A stretch of DNA of 64,000 nt from Aldehydirespirator sp963667505 (GCA_963667505.2 OY763490.2:3782001-3846000), one strand, 5' to 3'. Counted from the first letter of the stretch, positions 9,264 to 19,053 are shown. Program-made: numbers and translations. The notes: generated by a model not told the origin, from the sequence alone.

Positions 9264-10354
9264 CGTCCAGCCCGCCCGGGGTGCCTGACCCTTGGGCCGC
9301 GGTGATCGGCCAGCCGGAGGCGGTCCGCAGGCTGGCGGCCGCGGCCGAGAGCCCGGTGCACGCCTACTTGCTCGTCGGTCCGAGGGGCGCGGGCAAGCGC
9401 ACCGCGGCCGGCGTGTTCGCCGGAGAGTTGGTCCTGTCCGCCGACCCGCGGGCGGCCTCGGAGCCCGACCGGGCGGCACGGCACCGCCGTCTGGCAGCCG
9501 CCGAGCAGCACCCCGACGTGTTCGTGCTCAGTCCGGCCGGAAACGCTCTGCGCCGCGAGGAGGAGGTGTCCGATCTGATCGTCGAGGCCAGCCGCACGCC
9601 GGTCGAAGGAGTCCGCAAGGTCCTGGTAGTCGACCGGTTCCACTCCGCCACACCGGCCGCGGCGGCGGCGCTGCTCAAGCCGGTGGAAGAGCCGGCCGAC
9701 TCGGTGGTGTGGGTGCTACTGGCCGAGCAGGTGCTGCGAGAGCACGTCACGATCGCCTCTCGCTGCACCCGGATGGAGTTCGGTGCCGTGGCAGAGGACG
9801 CGATCGCCCGGGCGCTGGTCTCCGAGGGTCTCGCCGGAGCCGACAGGGCGCCGCTGTTGGCCGCCGCCGCGGCCGGCAACGTCCAGCGGGCGAGGGTGCT
9901 GGCCACCGACGAGAGGGTGGAGGTGCGGCACCAGGCCTGGTGGTCGATCCCGGATCGCCTCGACGGCAGCGGTGCGATCGTCGCAGTGATGGTGGCCGAG
10001 GTGCGAGCGCTCATTTCCGAGGCTGGGGAGGCCCTCGACGAGCGCCACCGCGCCGAGATGGAGGCGCTGGAGGAGCGCGAGGAGCAGTTCGGGATCCGCG
10101 GCTCGGGCCGCAGTACGGTCGAGGCTCGCCACCGCCGCGAGCAGCGCCTGTTCCGCACTGACGAGATCCGCTTCGGCCTGGCCACGCTGGCGGCCCGCTA
10201 CCGCGACCAGATCGCCTCGAACGCCGACGCCGCGCCGGACGAGCGGGTCCTGCAGGCTATAGACCGCATCCGCGCCACTGCCGAGTCGCTGCCCCGGTCC
10301 CCGAACGAGGCCCTGGCCCTCCAAGCCCTGCTGATAGACATACCCCCGCTCTGA
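9260..10354 (+). CDS. holB: DNA polymerase III delta' subunit
   Basis: A 364-residue clamp-loader subunit. After PWAAVIGQPEAVRRLAAAA comes a P-loop (VGPRGAGKRTAA, residues about 34-45) and the delta'-specific chain of ILVVDRFHSATPAAAAALLKPVEEP with the arginine finger of IASRCTRMEF. The usual four-cysteine zinc module is missing, its place being taken by an Arg/Ala-rich stretch, as in some actinobacteria. ATG at 9260 overlaps the tmk stop. The C-terminal third is helical and rich in Glu/Arg. Function in loading the beta clamp is inferred from family and position. Confidence 0.88.
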   Translation: MTSSPPGVPDPWAAVIGQPEAVRRLAAAAESPVHAYLLVGPRGAGKRTAAGVFAGELVLSADPRAASEPDRAARHRRLAAAEQHPDVFVLSPAGNALRREEEVSDLIVEASRTPVEGVRKVLVVDRFHSATPAAAAALLKPVEEPADSVVWVLLAEQVLREHVTIASRCTRMEFGAVAEDAIARALVSEGLAGADRAPLLAAAAAGNVQRARVLATDERVEVRHQAWWSIPDRLDGSGAIVAVMVAEVRALISEAGEALDERHRAEMEALEEREEQFGIRGSGRSTVEARHRREQRLFRTDEIRFGLATLAARYRDQIASNADAAPDERVLQAIDRIRATAESLPRSPNEALALQALLIDIPPL

Positions 10355-10419
10355 ACCCGACCTGAGCACCCGGACCGCCGGATGTCACACAAAGGCGTAA
10401 ACCCGCAATACTAGGATTC

Positions 10420-10725
10420 GTGACCCAAGATCTGGACTCGTCACTGTCGGCCCCTGCGAAGGCGGCGGAGACAGTCGGGCTGTCCACTCCGGGCCGCCTG
10501 AGCCGATGCATGCGATCCCTGCGGCGGCGACGGGGCTGGCAGCAGGCTGACCTAGCGGCGGCGGTCGGCCGGTCCCAGCAATGGGTATCCGCCGTGGAGG
10601 GCGGGCGCACCGACCCGTCGCTGGGCGATGTCATCACGGCGCTGTCGCATCTGGGGGCCAGCCTCACGGTGCGGCCAACCACTCCGCCGGACAGCGCCGC
10701 GCAGCGCCGTACGTCCGATGGCTAG
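10420..10725 (+). CDS. hipB: HipB-like XRE-family antitoxin/repressor
   Basis: The 101-residue protein has one helix-turn-helix of the XRE type at residues 25-85 (LRRRRGWQQADLAAAVGRSQQWVSAVEGG), the recognition helix being followed by the typical TDPSLGDVITALSHLG. It starts at a GTG at 10420 with no ribosome site; a TACTAG/TAGGAT hexamer at 10409-10417 lies so close that the mRNA may be leaderless. It overlaps hipA by 8 bp. By family it should bind and neutralise the HipA kinase and repress the operon. Confidence 0.85.
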   Translation: MTQDLDSSLSAPAKAAETVGLSTPGRLSRCMRSLRRRRGWQQADLAAAVGRSQQWVSAVEGGRTDPSLGDVITALSHLGASLTVRPTTPPDSAAQRRTSDG

Positions 10726-11959
10726 ACAGGCGCAGGAACTCTGGGTGTTCCTGCACGGCGGGCGGGTCGGTTTGGCTGTGCGCTCCCGGCGCGGCGCCGT
10801 TCACTTCTCGTACCTCCACGACCGTCCCGAGTCGGACACGCCGCTTTCGTTGTCGTTGCAGCCCGGCCAGGGCCGTACCTTGGACATCTCGTCCTGGATC
10901 GACGGACTGCTGCCCGACAACCAGCGCACCCGATCAAGATGGGCGCAAGGCCTCGACGCCGCCTCGACGGACCCGTTCGACTTGATGAGCACCCAGGCCG
11001 GGCTGGAGTGCGCCGGTGCCGTGCAGTTCCATCCGCATCCGAGGCTGCCGGAGCCGCGGTTCGAGTCCCTTGTGGGCCTGTCGGAGGCCGGTGTGGCCTC
11101 TGCGCTGCGCCTCATAGCCGAGGACGCAGAGGGCGCCCCTCTCGAGGGGCTGGGGGAACTGCGGCTCTCGCTTCCCGGCGCCCAGCCGAAGCTGGCGCTG
11201 CGGCTCACCGAGGACGGGTGGCATCTGCCCACCGGGTCGCTGGCGACGACGCACATCCTCAAGCCGCAGCGGGGCCATCTGAATCCATCCCTGCGGACCT
11301 CGATAGCGGTCAACGAGCATCTCTGCCAGACGGCCGCGTCGATGCTCGGCTTGGACGCGGCTCGCACTTCGCTGGAGGTCTTCGGCGGCGAGGTATGCCT
11401 TGTGGTGGAGCGCTTCGACAGGCACGACGACGGTGGCGAGGTGCGGCGCCTCCACTTCGAGGACATGTGCCAGGCGCTGGGCTTCGCGCCGGACAGGAAG
11501 TACCAGTCGGACGGCGGCCCGACCCCTGAAGCCGTCGTCGGGCTCCTGCGCCAAGAGGCGGGCCGCGGCGCTGAGCGCCAGTTCTTCCTGTCGCTGTTCT
11601 ACAACTGGCTGATCGGCAACGCCGACGGTCATTCCAAGAACTACGGCGTGATCTTGCAGGCAGGACGACACCGGCTGGCGCCCCTGTATGACCTGAGTTC
11701 GGTTGCGGTCTATCCGACGATGGGCGTGGCGGCGTCGGTGCCTGCCATGCACTTCGAGGGGTGGGCGCCCGAGACATTGGATCAGTGGGCACAACTCGCC
11801 GCGCGGCAGCGGATCGACGTCGTCGACGACTTGGCGAACATGGCCCGAGAACTGCCCGAGGCGTTGCGGTCGGCTGCCAAGCGATGCCCCGACTGGGCGT
11901 CGGCAACCGCGCAGCAGATCAGCGATGGCATCATCGGCCATGCTCGGAGTCGGCTGTGA
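10718..11959 (+). CDS. hipA: HipA-type serine/threonine kinase toxin
   Basis: A 413-residue HipA-family kinase, normal in length. The N-terminal subdomain (residues 1-110) is present. The ATP-binding loop SLPGAQPKLALR, the lysine segment TTHILKP, ERFDR and the catalytic block NWLIGNADGHSKNYGVI followed by LAPLYDLSS are all intact, so the kinase is probably active. HipA proteins phosphorylate aminoacyl-tRNA synthetases or related targets and arrest growth. The ATG at 10718 lies inside the end of hipB and the stop overlaps the next xre gene. The arrangement hipB-hipA-xre is less usual than hipBA. Confidence 0.9.
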   Translation: MARQAQELWVFLHGGRVGLAVRSRRGAVHFSYLHDRPESDTPLSLSLQPGQGRTLDISSWIDGLLPDNQRTRSRWAQGLDAASTDPFDLMSTQAGLECAGAVQFHPHPRLPEPRFESLVGLSEAGVASALRLIAEDAEGAPLEGLGELRLSLPGAQPKLALRLTEDGWHLPTGSLATTHILKPQRGHLNPSLRTSIAVNEHLCQTAASMLGLDAARTSLEVFGGEVCLVVERFDRHDDGGEVRRLHFEDMCQALGFAPDRKYQSDGGPTPEAVVGLLRQEAGRGAERQFFLSLFYNWLIGNADGHSKNYGVILQAGRHRLAPLYDLSSVAVYPTMGVAASVPAMHFEGWAPETLDQWAQLAARQRIDVVDDLANMARELPEALRSAAKRCPDWASATAQQISDGIIGHARSRL

Positions 11960-12297
11960 GCAGCACCGACGTTGTGACCGAGACCAGCCGAGTCGCCTCG
12001 GCGCGCGATCTCGGGACACTGATACGCCAGACCCGGCAGTCAGCAGGCCTCACGCAGCAGGCCCTGGCAGATCAGGTCGGCTCTACCAGACAGTGGATCA
12101 TCCGACTGGAGCAGGGCCAACCGACCGTCACGATGGCCAGGTTGCTAGATGTGCTGTCGGAACTAGGCCTGGAGATGGTGGCACGACACGACCTTCCCCC
12201 CGCCGCCCCCCGCCGCCCCCGCAACACCGCCGAACGCCGAATAGCCGAACTGAGCGCCATCGATGACTATCGCACAAGCCCGAGGAGGATCTTGTGA
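11956..12297 (+). CDS. Second XRE-family regulator downstream of hipA
   Basis: A 113-residue protein with an XRE helix-turn-helix at residues 18-75 (IRQTRQSAGLTQQALADQVGSTRQWIIRLEQGQ), more like stand-alone HipB (ending TVTMARLLDVLSELGLEM) than the first regulator. The GTG at 11956 overlaps the hipA stop (GTGA), so it is part of the operon. The tail is Pro/Arg-rich. Either this or the upstream protein could be the true HipA partner; the other may be a second repressor or a leftover antitoxin. Confidence 0.82.
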   Translation: MSSTDVVTETSRVASARDLGTLIRQTRQSAGLTQQALADQVGSTRQWIIRLEQGQPTVTMARLLDVLSELGLEMVARHDLPPAAPRRPRNTAERRIAELSAIDDYRTSPRRIL

Positions 12298-12389
12298 GCC
12301 TGCGCGGAAACGTGTGGAGCGGGGTGGTTGAGGGTCCCCGTTGAGGGGTCGCGGGCAACAAGGCGGGGCGGCCCGTCCGCACGGGCGTG

Positions 12390-12671
12390 CGATCTCGGCG
12401 TGAGCTCGCTGATCTCTGCGCCGAGAGCCCGCCAGCGCCCTGCGAGGACGCGAAGCGATCTCTTGGCCGCGGCGGGGGCCTCACCTCGGTCGGGATCGGG
12501 CCGCAGCCGGGCGCAGGCTCCGACCAGCGCAGCTGCGGTGCGAAGGCCCCGCAGAAAGGCCGCGACCTGCTCGGGGGCGGTCACCAGCAGCCTCTTGATC
12601 TGGTTGATTGCAACAGTGCGGGCCTTGACCGCGGAGAGGCGCGCGGCATCCGTATCGAACGAGGCCTCATA
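12390..12671 (-). pseudogene. IS110-family transposase remnant
   Basis: Minus-strand translation here reads LSAVKARTVAINQIKRLL followed by VTAPEQVAAFLRGL and CARLRP, then VLAGRWRALGAEISEL. This is the middle coiled segment between the DEDD N-terminus and the C-terminal transposase domain of IS110 proteins. The N-terminal catalytic part and the C-terminal part are absent or out of frame; after SEL the frame runs into unrelated sequence. No ends were found. The rest of 12298-12968 holds no other recognisable gene, only unassignable frames. Confidence 0.6.
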
Positions 12672-12968
12672 CACAACCGCGACCTTGCCGAAAGCTACCA
12701 GCAACACCTCACGGAACTCACGGCTTGACAAACATAGGAGCATCGTTTCGTGGGCACGGGTGGGGGTTGTCGACGATGCGGGCGATGCCGCCGAGATCGA
12801 GGCACGCGGCGATTTGGCGCGGCCCTTCTTTGGCCCTGCCAGCAGGTACCGTGGTTGCCCGACACTGAAATCTTGCGTCCATTGAGCCGCCACACTTGCG
12901 CTGAGAGGATCACCGTGAGATGGCCCAAGCGCCGAGCAACAGAACCTCCTGCTCGCCAAGCCGTTTGT

Positions 12969-14303
12969 TCACATTGAAGTGAGAGGAGGCAGGAATGCGA
13001 TCCACGAGTCCATCTCGACATGTTCAGACCTGATGGATGATTGGATACTGGGAAGCGAGATTCTGTCGAGGTATCGTTCTTTCCTGAGTCCGCACAACTC
13101 TTCGCACCGTTGTTTGTCGTCAAGGTCCTCGTTGTTCATGATGATTTCCACCTCTTCTACAATGTCTTTGGGATAAGATCGGTTGAAGGCAGCAGCCTCT
13201 TCGTCATACGATCCATGCCCATATTCCTCGAGAAAATCACGGGCCTCGGTTAGCGGAGCAGGAACAGCGAAACTCAACGCCGACTCATCGGCCCCTGAAG
13301 TCCAAACCCTTACGATGTCGTCGCGACAACGGGTCCAGGCTAGATAATGGAGAGCTGGGAGGTCATACTGTGAGATTTTGGTGGTTTCCATTGATCGATA
13401 ATTGACGATGAATGCCAGGATCTTATGCGCCTGGGGTCGGCTTGTGGCCAAACCGTCCGAGGGCCATGCCTTGTCCACCTTCTCGCGGATCTCTTGGGCC
13501 TTAGTGACGACTTGCGGCTCGGACTCGTCCAGCGGGCATTCGGCAAATCGAAACGTAGTCTCCTCTCGTTCCTCAAGGTTCACGCGAGCACGGACAAGGA
13601 AGCCGACCGTTCGTTCGTCGTCAGCGCGCACAACGAAGTCTCCGTTCACGGTGCGGTGGTCGCTAGTGCCTTGCACTGGGGACGGAAGAACATGCTCAAG
13701 ATACTCGTGATGGTGATGTCCGTGCTCCTCGCCGGCCCTGGGAGACGGAATTTCCCCTGATCGATAGAATCGTTCGAAGGCTGCGTACTGTTCGTCCTTG
13801 GACTCGCGTTCCATAGCTCTGCGTAATGTCTTTGAACCTACCGCGGATATGCGCCACGACTGCTGTTCGATTTGAGCCCATGCATTCCGCTCCATCAATT
13901 CCCTGTTGGTCGCTAGTCTGTCGCGGTCAGCCGGGAGAACACCTTCACGCTGGAATAGGCAGAAACATGCTTCACGAAGCTGCCGGCAATGCTCCTTGTC
14001 AGTCTGCCTATAGTCAGGTGAGTCCGTGGATGAATTGATTCGCTCAGTGGCCTCTTTGAGCACCTTCTTCCAAGGGTATCCGCCCCTCTCTTGCTCGGAT
14101 TCGCTTCCATGCTCTTCCAAATATTGGAGGGCCTGAAGCAGATGCAATCCGTATTGGTAGTCCTCGCCCGATCTGCGCCGTCTCTGCCATCGCTCAGCGT
14201 AGGGAACTGCCAGCAGGGCAACAATGATCGACACAAGGATGGAGAAGAAGGTGACTATATCGTCCCTTGTTATGATCGCCGCCAGTGTCTCCAATCGTAT
14301 CAC
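12969..14303 (-). CDS. Hypothetical membrane-anchored protein, partner of the restriction-modification gene
   Basis: A 444-residue protein with one N-terminal membrane helix (about residues 16-38, TFFSILVSIIVALLAVPYAE) followed by a basic RRRR stop and a long soluble, charged domain including a His-rich patch (EHGHHHHEYLEH). I recognise no domain. It starts with GTG at 14303, two bases after the TAG of the upstream methyltransferase, so both are co-transcribed. Base composition is clearly more AT-rich than the core genes, a sign of transfer. An accessory or restriction role is inferred from linkage only. Confidence 0.7.
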   Translation of the reverse strand: MIRLETLAAIITRDDIVTFFSILVSIIVALLAVPYAERWQRRRRSGEDYQYGLHLLQALQYLEEHGSESEQERGGYPWKKVLKEATERINSSTDSPDYRQTDKEHCRQLREACFCLFQREGVLPADRDRLATNRELMERNAWAQIEQQSWRISAVGSKTLRRAMERESKDEQYAAFERFYRSGEIPSPRAGEEHGHHHHEYLEHVLPSPVQGTSDHRTVNGDFVVRADDERTVGFLVRARVNLEEREETTFRFAECPLDESEPQVVTKAQEIREKVDKAWPSDGLATSRPQAHKILAFIVNYRSMETTKISQYDLPALHYLAWTRCRDDIVRVWTSGADESALSFAVPAPLTEARDFLEEYGHGSYDEEAAAFNRSYPKDIVEEVEIIMNNEDLDDKQRCEELCGLRKERYLDRISLPSIQSSIRSEHVEMDSWIAFLPPLTSM

Positions 14304-14305
14304 CG

Positions 14306-17300
14306 CTATGTCAGTCTCGTGAAATGGCTGAGCACCGCTGTCTTGCGTGCGTTGTGGTCGGTGTTGTCGTGGAACGTGTCGTAGATCACATTGATGTCGT
14401 CCCAGTCAAGTCTATACAGCCGAGCGACGCAGGCATCGAGTTCGTGAATCAGGTCGGCCCGGGCGGCGGCGTCGGCCGTGGAGCTGACAGGCACACCGAC
14501 GGCGCGGGCCCAGTCTGCGAATCGGGCGTCCGCTGCCGCTAGCTGTCCTGAGATTTCGATGACGCGCTGCGCCACAGGATCGGTGCCGATGTCGGTGTCT
14601 GGAATGGGGAGACCGTTCAAGATGTAGAGGTTCATATTTGTTTCCACGACTCGGCGCGCGTACCAGTCAAGGATCATCGAAGACAACACGCCAAGGAGGT
14701 ATGCCTCATTCCGGGCTGTTCCGTGAGGCCAGACGAGGTAGGGTGCTTTGTTGGTGAGTAAAACATTCGGAGGAACGAGCGCCGCGATCATCGTACGGGT
14801 GTCAGTGGCACGGGTGATGTCTCGGAAAGCGATCCGAGGGAAGCGGCAAGGAAGTGTGCCTTGGTCTCGCACATAGTCTTGGCTGAATCGGGATTCGTGG
14901 AAGGCCGATCTGCTGTTCGTGTGCTGTCTGAGGCGCTTGTCGTAGAGATGGCTGGCGAGTTGATCCGCGTTCGCGGAGTCGAAGTATGTGCCGGTGTCGT
15001 GCTGCCAGAGATTGAAGGCTTTCCCGCCGTACACAGGCCAGCACTCTGGTTGTCCTCGCGCCGCCGCGGCGCCGTTGTCGTTCATGAGCAGGCCCTTGTC
15101 GTTGGTAGCGTGGAGTTCGCTCACAGGCAAGGCCAGGTCTGCGGGGTTGGACCTCGTGTCGAGGCGCGGGTGCCTTCTCATCTTGCTGAACACGGTCAGC
15201 GCCTCAGGCGACGGAATCAACGGGAATGCCGATGATTTGGACCATGAGTTGAATTCCGAGACCTTGACTTGGGCGCCCGGCCTGCGCTGGTCGTAGTGCT
15301 CTCTGCTGTTGAAGGGCCCGTTCATCGAGATTGTGTCTGCGTCTGGGGTCTTGCGCAGTGAGCACAGCGCGAAGGTGTATTGCGGGTGCACGTCGTCGAA
15401 CACCCAGCCGCGGCTGTTGAGCAGCATGGTGACGTCCTCGAACGCGCCTTCGGCAAGCACGGCTTTTCGCCACTGGGTGCTGCCTTTCACCGATAGGGCC
15501 GAGCGAGGCAGCACCACACCGATGCGGCCACCGTCACGCAGCAGGTGCCAGAACCTCCAGCAGAACGCCTTGTAGAGATCGGGGTCACCCACGCCCATCC
15601 CTGGGTATGGGCCCGCTAAGAGCAGCTCTCGGAGGCGTCGAGCCTTGCCCACGTCCGACTCGTATTGTTCGTGCAGGTCGGGGCGCTGCGCGCGATAATT
15701 GGCGATAGCCTCGCCGCGCTGTTTGCCTCTCTTGGACTTGAGGCCGGGGAAGCGCAACGCCCAGAAGCCGAGTTCCTCTACCGTCGCTTCCTCGAAGGGA
15801 GGGTTGCCCAAGATGCAATCGAAGCCCGGGGATTGGCGTGCGAACACTTCCGGGAAGACGGCAGGGAAGTGCATCGGGCGCAAGTCGGCGACGATGTCGG
15901 CTACGCTGGGGTCTGCGGCGGCCTCGACCATCTGTGCTGGGTCTTCAGGCCATGCGGCCTTCACGCCGGCTCGCTCGGCGCTTATCAGATCGAAAGCCGC
16001 GCGGGCGGCGGCAACAGCCTCGCCCGCTTCTGTGTGAGCACGCCGCGCTTCGGCGACGTCGGCAACAGTCTCATCTGAGATGTCCGCGAGCTTCCCCAAG
16101 GCGGAATATGAGGCCGCGATCTGATCCAGCGCCTGCCAGTTCTCCAGGCTGTGCGGGTACCTCTCGCGAACGGCGTCCTCCGCGGTCTTGACCGACGCTA
16201 TGCCCGTAAGGCTGTCTCCGTGAACGAGACTGTGGTCGAGGAACGACAGGGGCAGGCCAGGAACGAAGGTGTGTACCCACACTGCGAGTCGAGCGAGTTC
16301 CACTGCCACATGGTTGCTGTCGACTCCGTAGATGCAGTTCCGTGCCACCAGGCGGCGCAGCAGCGAGCCGTTGGGGATGTCGATGTCGTCGCCGAGCGCC
16401 TTGTGGGCTGCTTCGCGCAGCGACGACAGCCGTTCGGAGATCTGCGGCAGCGGATGCTCTGCTAGCCAGTCAGACAGACGTTCCTCGATTCTGTCTATAG
16501 CAGCCACGAGGAAGTGCCCCGAACCCATCGCTATGTCGGCGCATCGGAAGTCCAGGAAGGCGTCCGATGCAGCCTTGTCGCCTTCTGTGTCGTGTAGAAG
16601 GTCCAAGCGTGCGATGTGGTCGTCGAGCGCTGGTAGGAGCGCATGGTCGAGCAGGTGTTGGACAGCGAACGGCTTGGTGAAGTACGAACCGGTCGACTTG
16701 CGAGTACCCGAGCGGTGACTGAGATACACGGCACCTTTCTTGATGTCCGCTTCACCTTCGTGAGATGCGGGCGAGTATGAGTTGTTGCGATCCAGTTTCA
16801 GATCGGAGGGTGCTACGACCAGCCGAGACTCCAGGAGCCCCTCATAGATCGTTCCGAACTCGCGAACTGACAACGATCCGAAATCGACAGGGACAGCTCC
16901 CGCTTTGGGGTCGTCCTGAGACGGCCTGTCCAGCGGCGAGGATACGAGCATTGCCTCAAGGGCGGGGCCGAACTCTGCGTCAGAAAGTGGATCTATCTGC
17001 GCCAGACTCGCTCCTGCCTGGCTGACATCATCCTCTACTGAGAACAGGCCACCGTCGTAGGCGGGCACACCCCAGTCCTGGTGACCTGATGACACTGCCT
17101 CCCACAGTCGATTCACGCGAGCCCAATAGTCAGTTGAGTGCTCGTCGTAAGCCTTGCCGCCGATCACATGCTCCGTGATGATGTCCTCAGTAACACACCA
17201 GAGAGAGCCTTGGCGGTAGTGGTGGTTGTCGTCGAGGGGAAGCAATCCCTTCTGCTCGCCGTAGGCAACGAACAGCAACCGGAACAGGACGAGCATCACC

Positions 17301-18529
17301 TGCTCGAAAGCGTCATCTAGGTCCGTGTCGGAGATGTCGTGCGTATCCTCGGGCAGACGCCGGGCGATCGCGGAAGCGATTAGGGGAATTGTCTTGTCGT
17401 AGATGCGTTCTCGCAGACGGTTTCCCAAATCGGCCACGAAGGCACGCGATGAATCCAGCAGCTGTTGGAGGTGTCCGCCTGCCCGGAAGGCGTCCGCCGA
17501 GAACAGCATCTGCGCGTACTTGTCGCGGTCGGATCCAAGCAGCGACAGGTTGATGGCCGCAGAAGTGGACTCTCTGCCGCCACCTCCGACACCAGCCTCT
17601 CCGCTGACCGGGTACAACCAGGCCTCAGGGCCGCGTACCACTACAACCCACGAGGTGCCCGTCTCCTTGGCGACGGAGAGAGCATACGCCAGCGGCGTTT
17701 GACCTCCGAAGCGATCGGATCGGGCTCCGATCGCTCTGTCAGCCTCGCAGAATACGGCCGTGGTGGCCATCTCGCCGTCAGCATGCAGAACATAGGCCTC
17801 GCCTCGTTGCACGACATGGCAGCCAAGACCTTCGAAGAAAGCGGCTTCTTGTTCTCGGGTCGATGCCTGTTGCTCCAGGAGCGGCGCTGACTCGCTCCAG
17901 TTGGCTACCGGCGCGCTCAAATCGCGGGCGAACGCCTTGAACTTCTCAGAGTCGAATAGCCCCTGGTTGAGCACACCAGGGTTGTCTTCGAGCCCGGGCA
18001 GCCAGTGCTTCAACACTCTTCCAGCATCGGACCGGGAACTCTGGGACAAGGCCAGTTCAGTTAGCGCCTTGATGTGCTCCCTCTTGAGGTTGCGTAGCGG
18101 ACTGTCTGGCTTGGGGCCGAAGACGACGAGACGGTCGCCGGTCTCGGACGGAGGCCCGACTACGAGAATCTCTGTGTGCGACCTGGAGTCGGCTCTCGTC
18201 TGCCAGCCCTCGGCCACGATGCGTCGATAGCTAGACAGACCGCGGTGGCGATCCTCGGGCCGCATTTCGGCGAGAGCCACCCTGAAGCAGTCGGCGTCCT
18301 GGTTCTGGAGGGCAACCCCCTTGAAGTCGAGTTCCTCCGGGAAGCCACTCGGGCTATTCTTCCTGAGCGCACGGCCCTCGACGAAGGCCTCCACCCAGTC
18401 GCGTCCTAGAGCGTCCGACGGGTGCAACATCGCGTGATTATCCAACAGAGCCTGAGCGAGTGTCAAGTGCGCGCCGTTTCGCGGGCACGCATGAGCGTCG
18501 AGCGTCATCCCCCCCAATGGTCTGCGCAC
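14306..18529 (-). CDS. Eco57I-type DNA adenine methyltransferase / type IIG-like restriction-modification protein
   Basis: A 1407-residue protein. The methyltransferase core has motif I as DIAMGSGHFLVAA (usual DPACGSGxFL; the Pro is replaced) near residue 690 and motif IV as ILGNPPFEE near 935, the N6-adenine form. The segment TRKSTGSYFTKPFAVQHLL just before motif I is typical of Eco57I/type IIG and BREX PglX enzymes. About 650 residues precede the core, enough for a nuclease/helical part; I cannot point to a PD-(D/E)xK set with certainty. The C-terminus is a likely target-recognition part. Start GTG at 18529; ATG at 18508 is an alternative. No separate restriction subunit is present. Confidence 0.82.
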   Translation of the reverse strand: MRRPLGGMTLDAHACPRNGAHLTLAQALLDNHAMLHPSDALGRDWVEAFVEGRALRKNSPSGFPEELDFKGVALQNQDADCFRVALAEMRPEDRHRGLSSYRRIVAEGWQTRADSRSHTEILVVGPPSETGDRLVVFGPKPDSPLRNLKREHIKALTELALSQSSRSDAGRVLKHWLPGLEDNPGVLNQGLFDSEKFKAFARDLSAPVANWSESAPLLEQQASTREQEAAFFEGLGCHVVQRGEAYVLHADGEMATTAVFCEADRAIGARSDRFGGQTPLAYALSVAKETGTSWVVVVRGPEAWLYPVSGEAGVGGGGRESTSAAINLSLLGSDRDKYAQMLFSADAFRAGGHLQQLLDSSRAFVADLGNRLRERIYDKTIPLIASAIARRLPEDTHDISDTDLDDAFEQVMLVLFRLLFVAYGEQKGLLPLDDNHHYRQGSLWCVTEDIITEHVIGGKAYDEHSTDYWARVNRLWEAVSSGHQDWGVPAYDGGLFSVEDDVSQAGASLAQIDPLSDAEFGPALEAMLVSSPLDRPSQDDPKAGAVPVDFGSLSVREFGTIYEGLLESRLVVAPSDLKLDRNNSYSPASHEGEADIKKGAVYLSHRSGTRKSTGSYFTKPFAVQHLLDHALLPALDDHIARLDLLHDTEGDKAASDAFLDFRCADIAMGSGHFLVAAIDRIEERLSDWLAEHPLPQISERLSSLREAAHKALGDDIDIPNGSLLRRLVARNCIYGVDSNHVAVELARLAVWVHTFVPGLPLSFLDHSLVHGDSLTGIASVKTAEDAVRERYPHSLENWQALDQIAASYSALGKLADISDETVADVAEARRAHTEAGEAVAAARAAFDLISAERAGVKAAWPEDPAQMVEAAADPSVADIVADLRPMHFPAVFPEVFARQSPGFDCILGNPPFEEATVEELGFWALRFPGLKSKRGKQRGEAIANYRAQRPDLHEQYESDVGKARRLRELLLAGPYPGMGVGDPDLYKAFCWRFWHLLRDGGRIGVVLPRSALSVKGSTQWRKAVLAEGAFEDVTMLLNSRGWVFDDVHPQYTFALCSLRKTPDADTISMNGPFNSREHYDQRRPGAQVKVSEFNSWSKSSAFPLIPSPEALTVFSKMRRHPRLDTRSNPADLALPVSELHATNDKGLLMNDNGAAAARGQPECWPVYGGKAFNLWQHDTGTYFDSANADQLASHLYDKRLRQHTNSRSAFHESRFSQDYVRDQGTLPCRFPRIAFRDITRATDTRTMIAALVPPNVLLTNKAPYLVWPHGTARNEAYLLGVLSSMILDWYARRVVETNMNLYILNGLPIPDTDIGTDPVAQRVIEISGQLAAADARFADWARAVGVPVSSTADAAARADLIHELDACVARLYRLDWDDINVIYDTFHDNTDHNARKTAVLSHFTRLT

Positions 18530-18683
18530 GCCGCGGCGGCCATCTCGCCGGTGACCACCTGCACGAACGCCTCATGCCCGCATCCGGCGGGTTGGCGGGT
18601 GGTTTGGTCACGGGGATGGCTGCTGACCTAGGGTTCTGTGTCGGTAGTTGGCGTTTCTGTGAGCGACCAACTCACCGCCAGTT

Positions 18684-18960
18684 TGCCCAAGGCGGGCCCG
18701 CTGATGGCGCAGCCCGATGCGAGGTCCTAGTCTTCGCGGCGTTCCCCAAGGCCCGCTGGCAGAAGATCTGGTCCACCAACCCCTCGAGCGCATCAACAAA
18801 GAGATAACCGCCGATCCCGCGTCGTGGGCATCCTTCGACGAGGCTTCGGCCAGACGCCTCGTCGGTGCCATCTTGGCTGACTTCCACGACGAATGACAAG
18901 GCCACCGACCGCCGCTACGTCTCGGAGCACTCCATGGGCCAAGGTCCCCCGAGCGATAGT
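18684..18960 (+). pseudogene. IS256-family transposase C-terminal remnant
   Basis: In pieces of different frames the plus strand encodes VLVFAAFPKARWQKIWSTNP, then ERINKEI, LVGAILADFHDE and TDRRYVSEHSM. These match in order the conserved C-terminus of IS256 (Mutator-type) transposases, which read roughly FPxxxWxxIWSTNPLERLNKEI ... RLVGAxLxExxDEW ... RRYxSxxSM. At least three frameshifts or small deletions are needed to join them, so it is dead. The remainder of 18530-19053 shows no gene. Confidence 0.75.
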
Positions 18961-19053
18961 CTCAACACAGCCGAGCTCACAGTCGGCAACCATCACCGAG
19001 GCTCAACCTCAAGAGCCCCGCCAAACCGCTGGGACACTGCCAACAGAACTGCT

